Position numbers and translations under genes: made by a program
Origin: Butyrivibrio sp. X503
GTDB lineage: Bacteria > Bacillota > Clostridia > Lachnospirales > Lachnospiraceae
Direction of reading: 5' to 3'
NCBI RefSeq assembly: GCF_003625475.1
Contig: NZ_RAIQ01000011.1
Location: 1 to 41,600, forward strand
DNA length: 41,600 nucleotides
The notes under the pieces: generated by a model
Databases searched by the model: none
Told to the model about the DNA's origin: nothing
Seen by the model: the letters and a program-made list of their open reading frames with translations, nothing else
Part shown: in pieces, positions 17,020-25,191 of the stretch
How the letters are laid out: every line of letters starts with the position of its first letter
Position numbering within the stretch: position 1 is the stretch's first letter

Positions 17020-17065
17020 AAAGGTCAAAGCTTCTTTAATATGTAGAAGTTTTGACCTTTCATAT
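17020..17065. terminator. Bidirectional terminator after pta
   Basis: AAAGGTCAAAGCTTCT (17020-17035) pairs with AGAAGTTTTGACCTTT (17045-17060) with one G-U-type mismatch area, followed by CATATTTTTGTTTT on the plus strand. It also lies just past the convergent diguanylate cyclase gene. Confidence 0.85.
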
Positions 17066-17072
17066 TTTTGTT

Positions 17073-18497
17073 TTAATCCTTACTAATCTTATCGCTATGT
17101 CTACGCCCGTGCGCTTTATAGTATGAAGCTTTATCCTCATACATTCTTTCATCTGCCTGTTTGACGGCAAGATTTATTTCTTTTGAATCTTCTGTCCAGA
17201 CAGCTCCTATAGCAACAGAAATATCTTCTGTTTTTGCTTTAAGTTTACTTACCAACGTATCAAACTTCTCATGAGCTATCTCCGGTATTATTGCCAGAAA
17301 CTCATCTCCACCTATTCTGTAGCAATACTTCCGCTTAAAGACAGACGCAAAAATATCGGCCGTTTTCTTAATGCGTTCATCGCCCGCGTCATGGCCCTCT
17401 GTTTCATTCGTATTCTTCATTCCGTTTATATCAAGATAGGAAACACCCACCTTAGTTGATACCCCTGATAAAACAAGAAGTGTCTGATTCAAAGCATAAC
17501 GATTTCCCAGTCCCGTAAGAGCATCATGACTTCCCAAATAAGTCATCTCTTTTGTTAATGCACGATTTCTCATCTCATAAGAAATAAAGATGGCAACCGA
17601 CTCCATTACTTCTCCGACATTTAGTGGCAAATCTTCAGCATAATTATCCGCAACAAGATATCCGATTATTTCATCATTGTCTCTCATAACTGAAACACTG
17701 TATCTAGAAATACTTCCATCCAATATATTGTAATAAACATCTTCATCTATCTTGCTGATATCAGCACTTCCATTTACAAGCACTGTGTTTTTGTCTCCGA
17801 GCTGTTGATTCCATATAGATATAACATCAACCTCTTCAAAGGCTTTTCTGCCCGGTAAATTCAACGTTCTTGCGCCCGCATTATTAATCCATTCATGCGT
17901 GTCCGTAACTTTTTTATCTTTTACTTCCACAACACCGACTCTGTCCGCTTCAATTGTTTTACCAAGCAGCATAAGAACTTTTTTTATGCCTTTTCCAAAT
18001 TCTGCAGATGAAAGTGCAGTGGCGCAATCTATTATCAATTTACTTGTATTAGAAGCAAGCTTAATATTATCTTCGCTTTTCTTTGCTCCGGTAACATCAT
18101 GGAAAACAAATGCACAGAAACCCTTCTTGTATACCGGAACCGACCAAAACTCATGCCATTTATCAAATTGGGTATTATACGTTCTTACCTTGGAGGACTG
18201 CCTTAATATAGCTGCTTGATAGCTATACTTTATCCAATCTTCATCTCGGTTTGGTACAGTCTTATAATATGTATTTCCGATAAGATCCTCTACCGGAATT
18301 CCCACAAGTTGTGAATACTTTTCATTTGCAAAAAGAAACAACATATCCTTTACTGTGCCAAATGGATCTGTTAACACCTTAAAAATACAACATGCGTCCG
18401 GGAGATCCTTAAGCATATATATTACATCGTTTGGTTCAATGCTATCAAAAGAAGAATATGTGATTTTCCCTTCTTTACTGTATTCCGTCATTTCCAT
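17073..18497 (-). CDS. Diguanylate cyclase with PAS and GAF-like sensor domains
   Basis: 474 residues, cytoplasmic. A PAS domain (about 25-140, with LFANEKYSQLVGIPVEDLIGNTYY) is followed by a GAF-like domain (about 150-310) and a C-terminal GGDEF domain (about 320-474) with intact YRIGGDEFL. The inhibitory RxxD site expected five residues before GGDEF is not seen, so product feedback may be absent. It should make cyclic di-GMP from two GTP in response to an unknown signal. Single gene, convergent with pta. Confidence 0.92.
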   Translation of the reverse strand: MEMTEYSKEGKITYSSFDSIEPNDVIYMLKDLPDACCIFKVLTDPFGTVKDMLFLFANEKYSQLVGIPVEDLIGNTYYKTVPNRDEDWIKYSYQAAILRQSSKVRTYNTQFDKWHEFWSVPVYKKGFCAFVFHDVTGAKKSEDNIKLASNTSKLIIDCATALSSAEFGKGIKKVLMLLGKTIEADRVGVVEVKDKKVTDTHEWINNAGARTLNLPGRKAFEEVDVISIWNQQLGDKNTVLVNGSADISKIDEDVYYNILDGSISRYSVSVMRDNDEIIGYLVADNYAEDLPLNVGEVMESVAIFISYEMRNRALTKEMTYLGSHDALTGLGNRYALNQTLLVLSGVSTKVGVSYLDINGMKNTNETEGHDAGDERIKKTADIFASVFKRKYCYRIGGDEFLAIIPEIAHEKFDTLVSKLKAKTEDISVAIGAVWTEDSKEINLAVKQADERMYEDKASYYKAHGRRHSDKISKD

Positions 18498-18568
18498 CTC
18501 CCATATACAGTCAAAATGTTAACCTTATAACATGAATTATACTATACTTATTAACGTTTTGCACCTAT

Positions 18569-19516
18569 TCAGATTGATGGTTCACCGATATATTTTTTTA
18601 AACGCTCTCTATTAAGTGATTCGCCTATAACTATTAAAACTGCCCTATCTGTTTCCGTATCTCCGATAATGAATTTTGTTCTTGTAGCATTTATCTCTGT
18701 TTTCTTTTCCTCTCCTGTATCTATAAATCCCTTAATCCTAAATATTCTTCCACATTCGGGATCGTCAAACATTTCTTTGACCACTTTTTCAAATTCTGTT
18801 TTGGACATGGAAAAATCAAAGTAAAATAACGTTTGGTATGCCATGCTCTCACTAACCGTCTCTTTTACATACTCTGCCTTCTTATACCCAGCGGCTGTAA
18901 TTAACGCATAATCTTCACAATTTAATTCTTTCCAATCCTTGGCAACAACATCTTCTTTGTCTATCTTCCTGTTGCACGAAAACTCTTTCATAGAATCATT
19001 AAGAATACTGATTACTAATTCTTTTCTATAAAAATTTTCATTATTTAATTTACTTAAAACAATTTTCCCGGCACATGCTGCTTCAGACATAAGTATGAAC
19101 CTAGATTCTTTTGACAATTCATCATCAAGTTCGACGTCTAATATGCAAATGATATTATTCATCTCATACCAATTGTCCAGAGGTTCTTCATACAACGTAT
19201 CAAACAATTCATCCGGATCAAATATTCCGGACGGTTCTATTATTACTCGGTCATAACCAGCCATTCCAATAGAAATTAGTTTTGTCTTAAGTCTACGTTT
19301 ATGAGCCTGTGCTCCGTCGCCGCCTATTATCATTTCGATATTGCAATTTTCTCCGGCAATATCTTTTAAAAGTACCATATCAACATTGATTGCGCCAAAA
19401 TCATTCTCTATGATACATATTTTTTCGCCTTTTTCTAAAAAATATTTTGTATAGGGTTTCAAAAAAGTAGTCTTTCCTGAACCAAGAAATCCTGTTATCA
19501 AATCTATTTTTGTCAT
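18569..19516 (-). CDS. COG0523 (CobW-like) G3E GTPase lacking the CxCC motif
   Basis: 315 residues. Walker A is GFLGSGKTT (residues 9-17), followed by IENDFGAINVD, the base-recognition region LSKLN and a C-terminal domain ending near RIFRIKGFIDTG, all typical of COG0523 metal chaperone GTPases. The Cys-rich CxCC loop of this family, normally in a GCICC-like segment, is replaced by IIGGDGAQ. The ATG at 19516 has AAGGG upstream; a TTG at 19537 is less likely. It lies 70 bp after hypA on the same strand, with a TATATAACAT palindrome between them. Probably a metal-delivery partner, but its metal site must differ. Confidence 0.85.
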   Translation of the reverse strand: MTKIDLITGFLGSGKTTFLKPYTKYFLEKGEKICIIENDFGAINVDMVLLKDIAGENCNIEMIIGGDGAQAHKRRLKTKLISIGMAGYDRVIIEPSGIFDPDELFDTLYEEPLDNWYEMNNIICILDVELDDELSKESRFILMSEAACAGKIVLSKLNNENFYRKELVISILNDSMKEFSCNRKIDKEDVVAKDWKELNCEDYALITAAGYKKAEYVKETVSESMAYQTLFYFDFSMSKTEFEKVVKEMFDDPECGRIFRIKGFIDTGEEKKTEINATRTKFIIGDTETDRAVLIVIGESLNRERLKKYIGEPSI

Positions 19517-19565
19517 GTATTTCCCTTTTCCACTCAAAAAGAGGCTATTTCACTGCCTCTTCTGT

Positions 19566-19579
19566 ATGTTATATAACAT
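19566..19579. promoter_or_regulatory. Palindrome ATGTTATATAACAT upstream of the COG0523 GTPase
   Basis: A perfect 14-bp palindrome that contains the TATATAACAT unit in both orientations. The same unit is clustered upstream of parA and occurs between rep and the DUF815 gene. It lies 50 bp before the GTPase start and may be an operator or partition-protein site. Confidence 0.45.
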
Positions 19580-19586
19580 ATATCGG

Positions 19587-19937
19587 TTATTTATCTTCTA
19601 TAGCAATATTCTTTAGGATTACTCCCTTTCCCTCTATAATATGTGCTTTTCTTCCGCCGCAATTTGGACACAAATACCCATTACTCCTATCTGGATAGTA
19701 TTCATTTCCACATTCCTCGCATAATGCTTTTACTTCTACTTCTTCGCAAATAAGCTCCGATCCTTCCAAAATGGTTCCCTTTGAAGCTATCGGAAAGTAT
19801 TTATGCATGTAATATGGCATTACTCCGCTTGTTTTGCCAATCTGAACCGTTATGCTTTTTATTCTCGATGCGTTGTTCTCGTTTGCAACACCAATAGCAA
19901 GAGCAACCATCTTGGATATATAACTCATCTCATGCAT
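19587..19937 (-). CDS. hypA: HypA-family nickel metallochaperone
   Basis: 116 residues, normal length. The nickel site is the N-terminal Met-His-Glu (residues 1-3). The zinc ribbon is Cys73-x2-Cys76 and Cys90-x2-Cys93 in LCEECGNEY and YLCPNCGGRK. HypA delivers nickel to [NiFe]-hydrogenase with the GTPase HypB. Here neither HypB nor a hydrogenase is nearby; instead a COG0523 GTPase follows. The ribosome site is weak, but the start is fixed by the required MHE. It may serve a chromosomal hydrogenase or another nickel enzyme. Confidence 0.9.
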   Translation of the reverse strand: MHEMSYISKMVALAIGVANENNASRIKSITVQIGKTSGVMPYYMHKYFPIASKGTILEGSELICEEVEVKALCEECGNEYYPDRSNGYLCPNCGGRKAHIIEGKGVILKNIAIEDK

Positions 19938-20035
19938 TTTTTCTTTTCTCTTGTTCTTATTTTTATTGTCATTTTATCATCATTTTATTGATTATATAAT
20001 GATATCTGAGATAATAATACTATAGGAGAATGCAT

Positions 20036-20251
20036 ATGCCACATAATGTTGTAAAAATCTGTATGGGCTGCGGACGAACTTTCATTGCGCGAAACAGCGG
20101 AATGGCTTTCTGCTGCAAAGCATGCAAAAAACGTTATTCATATCACTATACCTTCAAATGTAGGGATTGCAGAAATGCCGCCTGTGAAGTTCGTAATGAA
20201 CGACTGCAAGGATGTGCATTTGACTGTCCTAATTTAAAATGGAATCCTTAG
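20036..20251 (+). CDS. Small eight-cysteine zinc-binding protein, copy 2
   Basis: 71 residues from the ATG at 20036, chosen because AGGAG lies 7 bases upstream (the ATG at 20030 is 1 base from it). With this start the cysteines fall at 9, 12, 26, 30, 42, 45, 50 and 64, exactly as in the paralogue at 7733-7951; extra Cys27 and Cys60 are unique. Shared core: CGRTF, AR, FC, CK, Y-x2-H, F-x-CRDCRNA-x-C, RN. No family recognised. Divergent from hypA and convergent with the DUF815 gene. Confidence 0.75.
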   Translation: MPHNVVKICMGCGRTFIARNSGMAFCCKACKKRYSYHYTFKCRDCRNAACEVRNERLQGCAFDCPNLKWNP

Positions 20252-20253
20252 GT

Positions 20254-20290
20254 CTCTTCACATTTCACATGAAGAGGCTTTTATTTTCCT
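20254..20290. terminator. Hairpin between convergent genes
   Basis: CTCTTCA (20254-20260) pairs with TGAAGAG (20270-20276), then GCTTTTATTTT. It probably ends the zinc protein transcript. Confidence 0.65.
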
Positions 20291-21582
20291 AAAAGATGAT
20301 TTATAAATTGCTGAGCTGTCCTGCCTGAAACTCCTCCGTGATTTAATTCCCACCTGTCTGCTTCAAGGCATAACTCTTCATTGGTAATATCTATTCCACT
20401 TCTATCCGCAAGCTCTTTTACTATTGTGTAATACTCTTGTCTTGATGGTTTGTAATATCCTATCGTGACACCAAATCTGTTCGCCAACGATAGTTTCTCT
20501 TCCATAGTATCGGATCTGTGAATATCACCGTCTTGTTCAACATCCCTTCTATCATTCCACGTTTCACGAATAAGATGCCTTCTGTTTGAAGTTGCATATA
20601 TTAGGATATTATCCGGTTTTGTTTCAACTCCACCCTCAATTACAGCTTTTAGGAACTTATAATCCGATTCATCTTCTTCAAAAGAAAGATCATCCATATA
20701 GATAATGAATTTGTAATTTCTATTCTTTATCTGCGATATTAACTGGGATAATTGTCTGAATTGATACTTATAGATTTCTATCATCCTAAGACCGTCCCCA
20801 TAAAATTCATTAACAATTGCTTTAATGCTTGTTGATTTACCTGTTCCGCTGTCACCGAACAATAGGACGTTGTTAGCTTTTTTCCCCTCAACAAAAGCTC
20901 TTGTATTGGCAATAAGTTTCTGCTTTTGTATCTCATATCCCACAAGATCATCAAGAACCACTCTATCCATGTTGTTAATGGGAACAAACTCTATCTTTCC
21001 ATCGCTCTGCTCGCGCAGTCTAAATGCTTTATTCAATCCAAAGGCTCCAACACCTATTTTTTTGTAAAACTCGGTTACTCCCTTAAAAAAAGCTTCATCT
21101 GAATCTGCTTTTCTTAAATTGCCAGCAAGGAAGCCTACTTTCTCACTAACGTTTTTATTGTACATAAGTTCGGGTTTTTCAATCGCTTTGTAATTTGTAA
21201 TACAGGAAAAACAATCAATTTCAAGTGTGTTTTCTATTTCGCTAAAATCATAATTGAATAGTTCCCTAAATGCATGAAAATCACTGGTGGCAAAATGATT
21301 AACACTTCCTTCTCTGCTTCCGACTTTCTCACAGGTAAGGCTAAACGGATTTTCATCCATAATTAAAAGATATGTTAGATAGCTTTGCCATAGATTATTA
21401 TCAAACGCACATTCTGTAGCCAACTCCAAAAGTCTTTTTACCTGCTTAAAGCATCTTGAAATAAGATCTTCTTTACTGTAATTATTACTATGAAGATCTC
21501 TTGAAACGCGCGAAAGTTCCATAAGAATTGAATCTTCCGGCAAATCTCCATAAATCAGCAGCTTGGCAACTATTTTTTCCAT
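20281..21582 (-). CDS. DUF815-family AAA+ ATPase
   Basis: 433 residues. The N-terminal 200 residues are helical and poorly known. The ATPase core has LVGYEIQKQKLIANTRAF, Walker A LLFGDSGTGKS, a Walker B-like FIIYMDDLSFEED, and ATSNRRHLIRETW with a conserved arginine, all as in DUF815 proteins. These are predicted AAA+ ATPases of unknown role. It starts 38 bp downstream of the rep stop on the same strand, so it may be co-transcribed with the replication initiator; a TATATAACAT unit lies in that gap. A role in replicon maintenance is possible but unproven, because DUF815 genes are also common on chromosomes. Confidence 0.85.
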   Translation of the reverse strand: MEKIVAKLLIYGDLPEDSILMELSRVSRDLHSNNYSKEDLISRCFKQVKRLLELATECAFDNNLWQSYLTYLLIMDENPFSLTCEKVGSREGSVNHFATSDFHAFRELFNYDFSEIENTLEIDCFSCITNYKAIEKPELMYNKNVSEKVGFLAGNLRKADSDEAFFKGVTEFYKKIGVGAFGLNKAFRLREQSDGKIEFVPINNMDRVVLDDLVGYEIQKQKLIANTRAFVEGKKANNVLLFGDSGTGKSTSIKAIVNEFYGDGLRMIEIYKYQFRQLSQLISQIKNRNYKFIIYMDDLSFEEDESDYKFLKAVIEGGVETKPDNILIYATSNRRHLIRETWNDRRDVEQDGDIHRSDTMEEKLSLANRFGVTIGYYKPSRQEYYTIVKELADRSGIDITNEELCLEADRWELNHGGVSGRTAQQFINHLLGK

Positions 21583-21610
21583 TTGTCCTCCGTATATGTC
21601 ATATATATGC

Positions 21611-21624
21611 TATATAACATTTAG
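21611..21624. promoter_or_regulatory. TATATAACATTTAG unit between rep and the DUF815 gene
   Basis: The same 14-mer occurs at 25153-25166 just upstream of parA. Here it sits 29 bp before the ATPase start and touches the rep stop codon. It may be a partition-protein or regulatory site. Confidence 0.4.
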
Positions 21625-22787
21625 TTGTCTAATAATTTTCGTTCCAACTCGTCAAAGTCATAATCATCCCTTTGCTCAAAGTTATTAAACGAATTCTTTG
21701 GTCTTACCTGTTTTTTAGGAACATTTGCATAGTACTCGTTTCTAATGCAATCAATCATAAACGCAACCGGAACCTCAACTGTTGTGTTGTAATTAAGCAT
21801 ATATTCATATGCCTTTTTTATTTTTTCAACATCATACTCTGCAGTTTCAGCTATCTCTCTGATTTCTCTAACTTTAAAATAATCCATCATAAGCTCTATG
21901 AGCTCATCCATGATTTCATCTTTATTAATCTCTTTATTTATGTTGATCTTTTCTTCATTACCTTTCTTATCAACATAAAATCTTATTCCAACTGTTTTCC
22001 TTCCACTTTTTATTGGCTCATAATCAATCATCAGGCTAGTCTTTTTATTTAATTCTTCTTTGGCCTTACATAGTACATTTCTATTAAAAATTTTGTATTC
22101 TTTATATTTGGTCTGTCCGGTTTTCTCAACAAGCTCCGCTACTCTGTCATAATCAGGATGCTCTTTTTCAAGTTCTGTCTTTATCTTGTTATCTCCGCCC
22201 GAGTTTATGATTCCCAGGTCTAATTTTAGCGCAGTAAGATCATACTCGAAAACCTGCTCGCCTGATCCTTTAGTTATTGCACTCTTATAATCCAATGCTG
22301 ATTTAAGCATCTCATATAAGCGCAAAGAATAAACACTCTTCAAGCTTAGTGTTTCTGCCAAGCTCAAAACAGTATAGCCCTTTTTCAAATTAACTATCTT
22401 ATCTGTCAAAGAATTATTATATCGAAGTGTCAGCGTACCGTTCTTAAATGATGCATCAGTAACAACCTGATGAGCCTCAATTTTTCCATTTTCTTTATCT
22501 TTGATCAAAAGATTCCAATCGAAAATTGTGGCGCCTTTTATCTGTCTGTCACATAATGCTTCTATATGTTCATATAACGACCCGGAACTTGATTTAAACA
22601 TTTTTCTTAAATCCGTTCCATAAATAGTCGCTACAACATTATTCGTATCATCTACTTTTATATGTTGCATCCCTATAGCAAATAGCTTTTGGCTTAGCGC
22701 CGTTCCTTTACCCATGGCATTGATCAGCTCGTTTGACTTGTTATAAGTTTTACTCAAAATAAGCTGCTCTCTTTTTTCTTCACGCAT
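21621..22787 (-). CDS. Rep_3-family (RepB-like) plasmid replication initiator
   Basis: 388 residues. The pattern KSNELINAMGKGTALSQKLFAIGMQ, FDWNLLIKD, ALTLRY-like NGTLTLRYNNSLTDKIVNLKKGYTVLSL followed by SVYSLRLYEMLKS matches the winged-helix initiators of iteron plasmids (Rep_3). Such proteins bind iterons and open the origin, and at high concentration repress replication. A C-terminal extension of about 120 charged residues follows the winged-helix part. The gene reads away from an array of direct repeats that starts 37 bp upstream, as expected for an iteron replicon. Confidence 0.88.
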   Translation of the reverse strand: MREEKREQLILSKTYNKSNELINAMGKGTALSQKLFAIGMQHIKVDDTNNVVATIYGTDLRKMFKSSSGSLYEHIEALCDRQIKGATIFDWNLLIKDKENGKIEAHQVVTDASFKNGTLTLRYNNSLTDKIVNLKKGYTVLSLAETLSLKSVYSLRLYEMLKSALDYKSAITKGSGEQVFEYDLTALKLDLGIINSGGDNKIKTELEKEHPDYDRVAELVEKTGQTKYKEYKIFNRNVLCKAKEELNKKTSLMIDYEPIKSGRKTVGIRFYVDKKGNEEKININKEINKDEIMDELIELMMDYFKVREIREIAETAEYDVEKIKKAYEYMLNYNTTVEVPVAFMIDCIRNEYYANVPKKQVRPKNSFNNFEQRDDYDFDELERKLLDN

Positions 22788-22823
22788 ACTTTCCCCTATC
22801 TTTATATTACAAGTTAATGCACG

Positions 22824-22847
22824 TTCCTTTTTTACTCACCTATTATA
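22824..22847 (-). promoter_or_regulatory. rep promoter -10 with adjacent iteron copy
   Basis: On the minus strand TATAAT (22847-22842) lies about 55 bp before the rep start and is followed immediately by a diverged iteron (22824-22840, TTCCTTTTTTACTCACC on the plus strand). Rep bound there would block its own promoter, a common form of autoregulation. The -35 is poor. Confidence 0.45.
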
Positions 22848-23590
22848 GTAAAGGCGTTCCCATTTGTGCTACTTTTAACTCTATTATATTCCTTTTTCGT
22901 TCACCTTCAAGCTTTTTTTACTATATTTTGGGGTATTGATCAATCTATACCGCTATAATTTGTTTTTTTGCATTGAGTCCTCTAGTCAATGTTTTTATTC
23001 CCTTTTTGGTCACTTTGGTCCCCCTTATTATGCGCTTTTCAAATTTTTGACCGTTTTGCTTTGACTTCTTCGGTCTTTATTTTCCCTTTTTAGTCACCGT
23101 TTATACCTATTTTCTCCCGCAAAAATAATTTTGAACATATTTACTTCATCTTTATTATTTAAATTCCGTCTCTTTCTTTATTTTATAATCCTCACAGATC
23201 ACTATATCCTTGTTTTACACGCTTGTTTATTCCCTTTTTGGTCACTTTTATACTCATTTCAGGTCTCTACTACTTTTTTTCATCAAGCGGTAGCCCTTAT
23301 TCAAATTGATTCCCTTTTTAGTCACCTTTATTCCCCTTTTGTACACTCATCTTTCTGAATAGGATTTTTGATTTCCAGTTTTGATTTGTTTTTATACTAT
23401 TTAATCTGGTCCTCAGCCTTAAAATAGTTTCTTCCCTTTTTGGTCACCTTATGTTCCATTTATCTTATCTTCTCATACTCTTTATAGACACTTTTTCTTA
23501 TTGTCTCTTCTTCCCTTTTTTATCACCTTAAATCCCCTTATTGTTACCCTCATATTCCTTTTTTAGTTGCTTTACCTTCCCTTTTGCATC
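22824..23590. repeat. Iteron array: probable origin of replication
   Basis: The 17-mer TTCCCTTTTTRGTCACC recurs in one orientation. Clear copies start at 22998, 23082, 23230, 23310, 23432 and 23511; diverged copies start at 22824, 22889, 23331, 23533 and 23555. Spacing is irregular, about 80-150 bp between clear copies. Together with the Rep_3 gene next to it and AT-rich DNA beyond, this is a typical iteron origin. The long gaps between units are wider than in most iteron plasmids, where copies are nearly contiguous. Confidence 0.85.
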
Positions 23591-23830
23591 CCCTTTATCT
23601 GCGGAGATACTGATTTTTACTGAATTTATCACTTATATTAATTAATAATCAATTGTAGTTATAAATAAAAACTAAAAAACAACAATCTAACGTGGTTAGC
23701 TTTATAATTAAAAATCCTCCCAAAGCATTCATTACTTTATAAAAACAAAACGACTTTTATAGATCTACCTAATATGATTCTAATAAAATAGAAATACTTA
23801 CATATAATTATTCCTTATCAATTTTTTTGA

Positions 23831-23866
23831 CAAAAAAAGAGCTGTTAACTATAGTAACGGCTCTTT
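23831..23866 (-). terminator. Minus-strand terminator in the gene-poor region
   Basis: A 12-bp stem, AAAGAGCTGTTA (23836-23847) with TAACGGCTCTTT (23855-23866), one G-U pair, and on the minus strand a run of seven T directly after it. It implies a transcript entering from the right, i.e. from 23.9-25 kb, where no intact gene is found. Confidence 0.8.
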
Positions 23867-24031
23867 GATATTTCGTCTTATTTTTACGTTATTATAAATA
23901 ACAAAAAATATTATAATTAAATATAATAATATCGAATTTATCTTGATTTATTTATTCTATTTAATATAGGAGATTTAAAGAAACAGTTTTCTTTAATATT
24001 TTGGATAAAAAACTGAAGTAGTATTAATGAC

Positions 24032-24117
24032 TCAATAAATAACACCTATTATATAACCTATGACTGTTTTGGTCATTAATTTATTGCTATAATGCTCTCT
24101 TTATTTAAATTATACAT
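24032..24117 (-). other. Two tiny overlapping reading frames with a strong ribosome site
   Basis: AAAGGAGG (24135-24128, minus strand) precedes an ATG at 24117 that opens a 13-residue frame, MYNLNKESIIAIN. Its TAA overlaps another ATG (24076) for a 14-residue frame, MTKTVIGYIIGVIY. The quality of the ribosome site suggests either a leader peptide, a very small membrane peptide, or the stub of a frameshifted gene. Confidence 0.35.
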
Positions 24118-24166
24118 GTTATTATATCCTCCTTTAATAAGTTCTGTTTTCTTCTTTGCTACAGCC

Positions 24167-24525
24167 TTATTTACTATCATTCTTTTCTGGATTAATTTTG
24201 GCTTTCGCAAGAGGACTTGCAATACTTAGCTTTTTATTCTTCAACGTTTTACTATCAAACCCTTGAATCCTGCATAAACACTACAATTTAGAGGCCACAC
24301 ATTTATTGCATCAACATGATTTTGCTTTATTTGATTTTTATTATCAATTATATTCAATAATATGGGGGCAGATCCAATTATGTAATCTAAGAGGTGTTGG
24401 TTAAAATCGCTCTATAACTTGATTTATTTTGTTCTTGTTTTATTGATACTTTTTGAAAGTATATGTAAACGCCTCAGCTTTGTATCGTTGTTTTTGGGGA
24501 CACTATAAGTTATTTTTTTATACAT
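24167..24525 (-). pseudogene. Possible decayed gene of unknown family
   Basis: One minus-strand frame from an ATG at 24525 is interrupted by only two close stops (TAA then TAG) and then stays open for about 54 codons (including DYIIGSAPILLNIIDNKN and HVDAINVWPLNCSVYAGF). A frame shift then leads into FDSKTLKNKKLSIASPLAKA, ending at 24167. The stretch is richer in GC than its surroundings and is followed 32 bases later by the ribosome site at 24128. No ribosome site precedes the ATG and no family is recognised, so this is tentative. Confidence 0.3.
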
Positions 24526-24680
24526 TATATTTTTTCTATTTATATCATTTATACTCTATCATATATTTAGAGTATTTACAATATCTACTATCTTTATAAT
24601 ATTTATATCATATTACATATCTTTGCTATTTAACACATCACATATATATTAACTATTCCGACTATATATACAATACAATA

Positions 24681-25166
24681 TATATAACATCTTTATGATA
24701 TATCATATTGATACGATATTTAATAGTTTTTGATAGCTTTTTGTCATTGCCTAATTTCGAAAGCTATATAACATATATTGTTTATTTAATACATGTATCA
24801 TAACTGGGCCGTAAACATGATATCTTTTGGATATGATAGGTGCGTCCAGTGATCAAAGGGAGATGAGTTGGTATATACAATATATAACATGAATATTAAA
24901 TATATATTAGAGGCATGTAATGAATATACAATGATTATATTGAGCATGTATAATACAAATAAAACAGATATGTTATATAGAATAGATAATAAAGATAAAA
25001 TATATCAGCAATATCAATCATAGAACATATTGATAAATAATAATATATAAATTTTATTATATGAAAAGATATAATAATGTTATATAATACATATACATTA
25101 TGAATTATATGTGCACGCAGATGGGTATATAATGTTGATGCGACATATATGATATATAACATTTAG
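24681..25166. repeat. TATATAACAT repeat cluster upstream of parA (candidate centromere)
   Basis: Exact TATATAACAT units at 24681-24690, 24765-24774, 24881-24890 and 25153-25162 on the plus strand, and at 24970-24979 and 25077-25086 on the minus strand. Six copies in under 500 bp just before parA suggest binding sites for the small ribbon-helix-helix partner, acting as parS and as an operator. The region is very AT-rich, so some copies could be chance. Confidence 0.5.
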
Positions 25167-25191
25167 AAGATATGTGTTTACAGGAGGAGAT

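Larger units (their letters stand above)
23591..25166. other. AT-rich gene-poor region between origin and parA
   Basis: About 1.6 kb with no intact gene. It holds a minus-strand terminator (23831-23866), two tiny reading frames with a good ribosome site (24032-24117), a decayed-looking minus-strand frame (24167-24525) and, from about 24540 on, extremely AT-rich DNA with TATATAACAT repeats up to parA. The AT-rich part could be the duplex-unwinding element or centromere. Confidence 0.6.

Noticed and set aside
20036..20251. Zinc mini-protein as a transposon-associated or ribosomal protein
   Set aside because: No inverted repeats or mobile genes flank either copy, and the cysteine pattern does not match a ribosomal protein I know.
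23131..23358. 75-codon plus-strand frame in the origin region
   Set aside because: It runs through the iterons, is made of their translated T-rich sequence (repeated FPFWSL-like) and has no ribosome site.
22824..23590. Regularly recurring short repeats as a possible CRISPR array
   Set aside because: The units are only 17 bp, diverge, have uneven gaps and no cas genes are near; they fit iterons beside a Rep_3 gene.
24935..25162. 75-codon minus-strand reading frame rich in Tyr/Ile
   Set aside because: It lies in extremely AT-rich DNA full of TATATAACAT repeats, has no ribosome site and a low-complexity translation.
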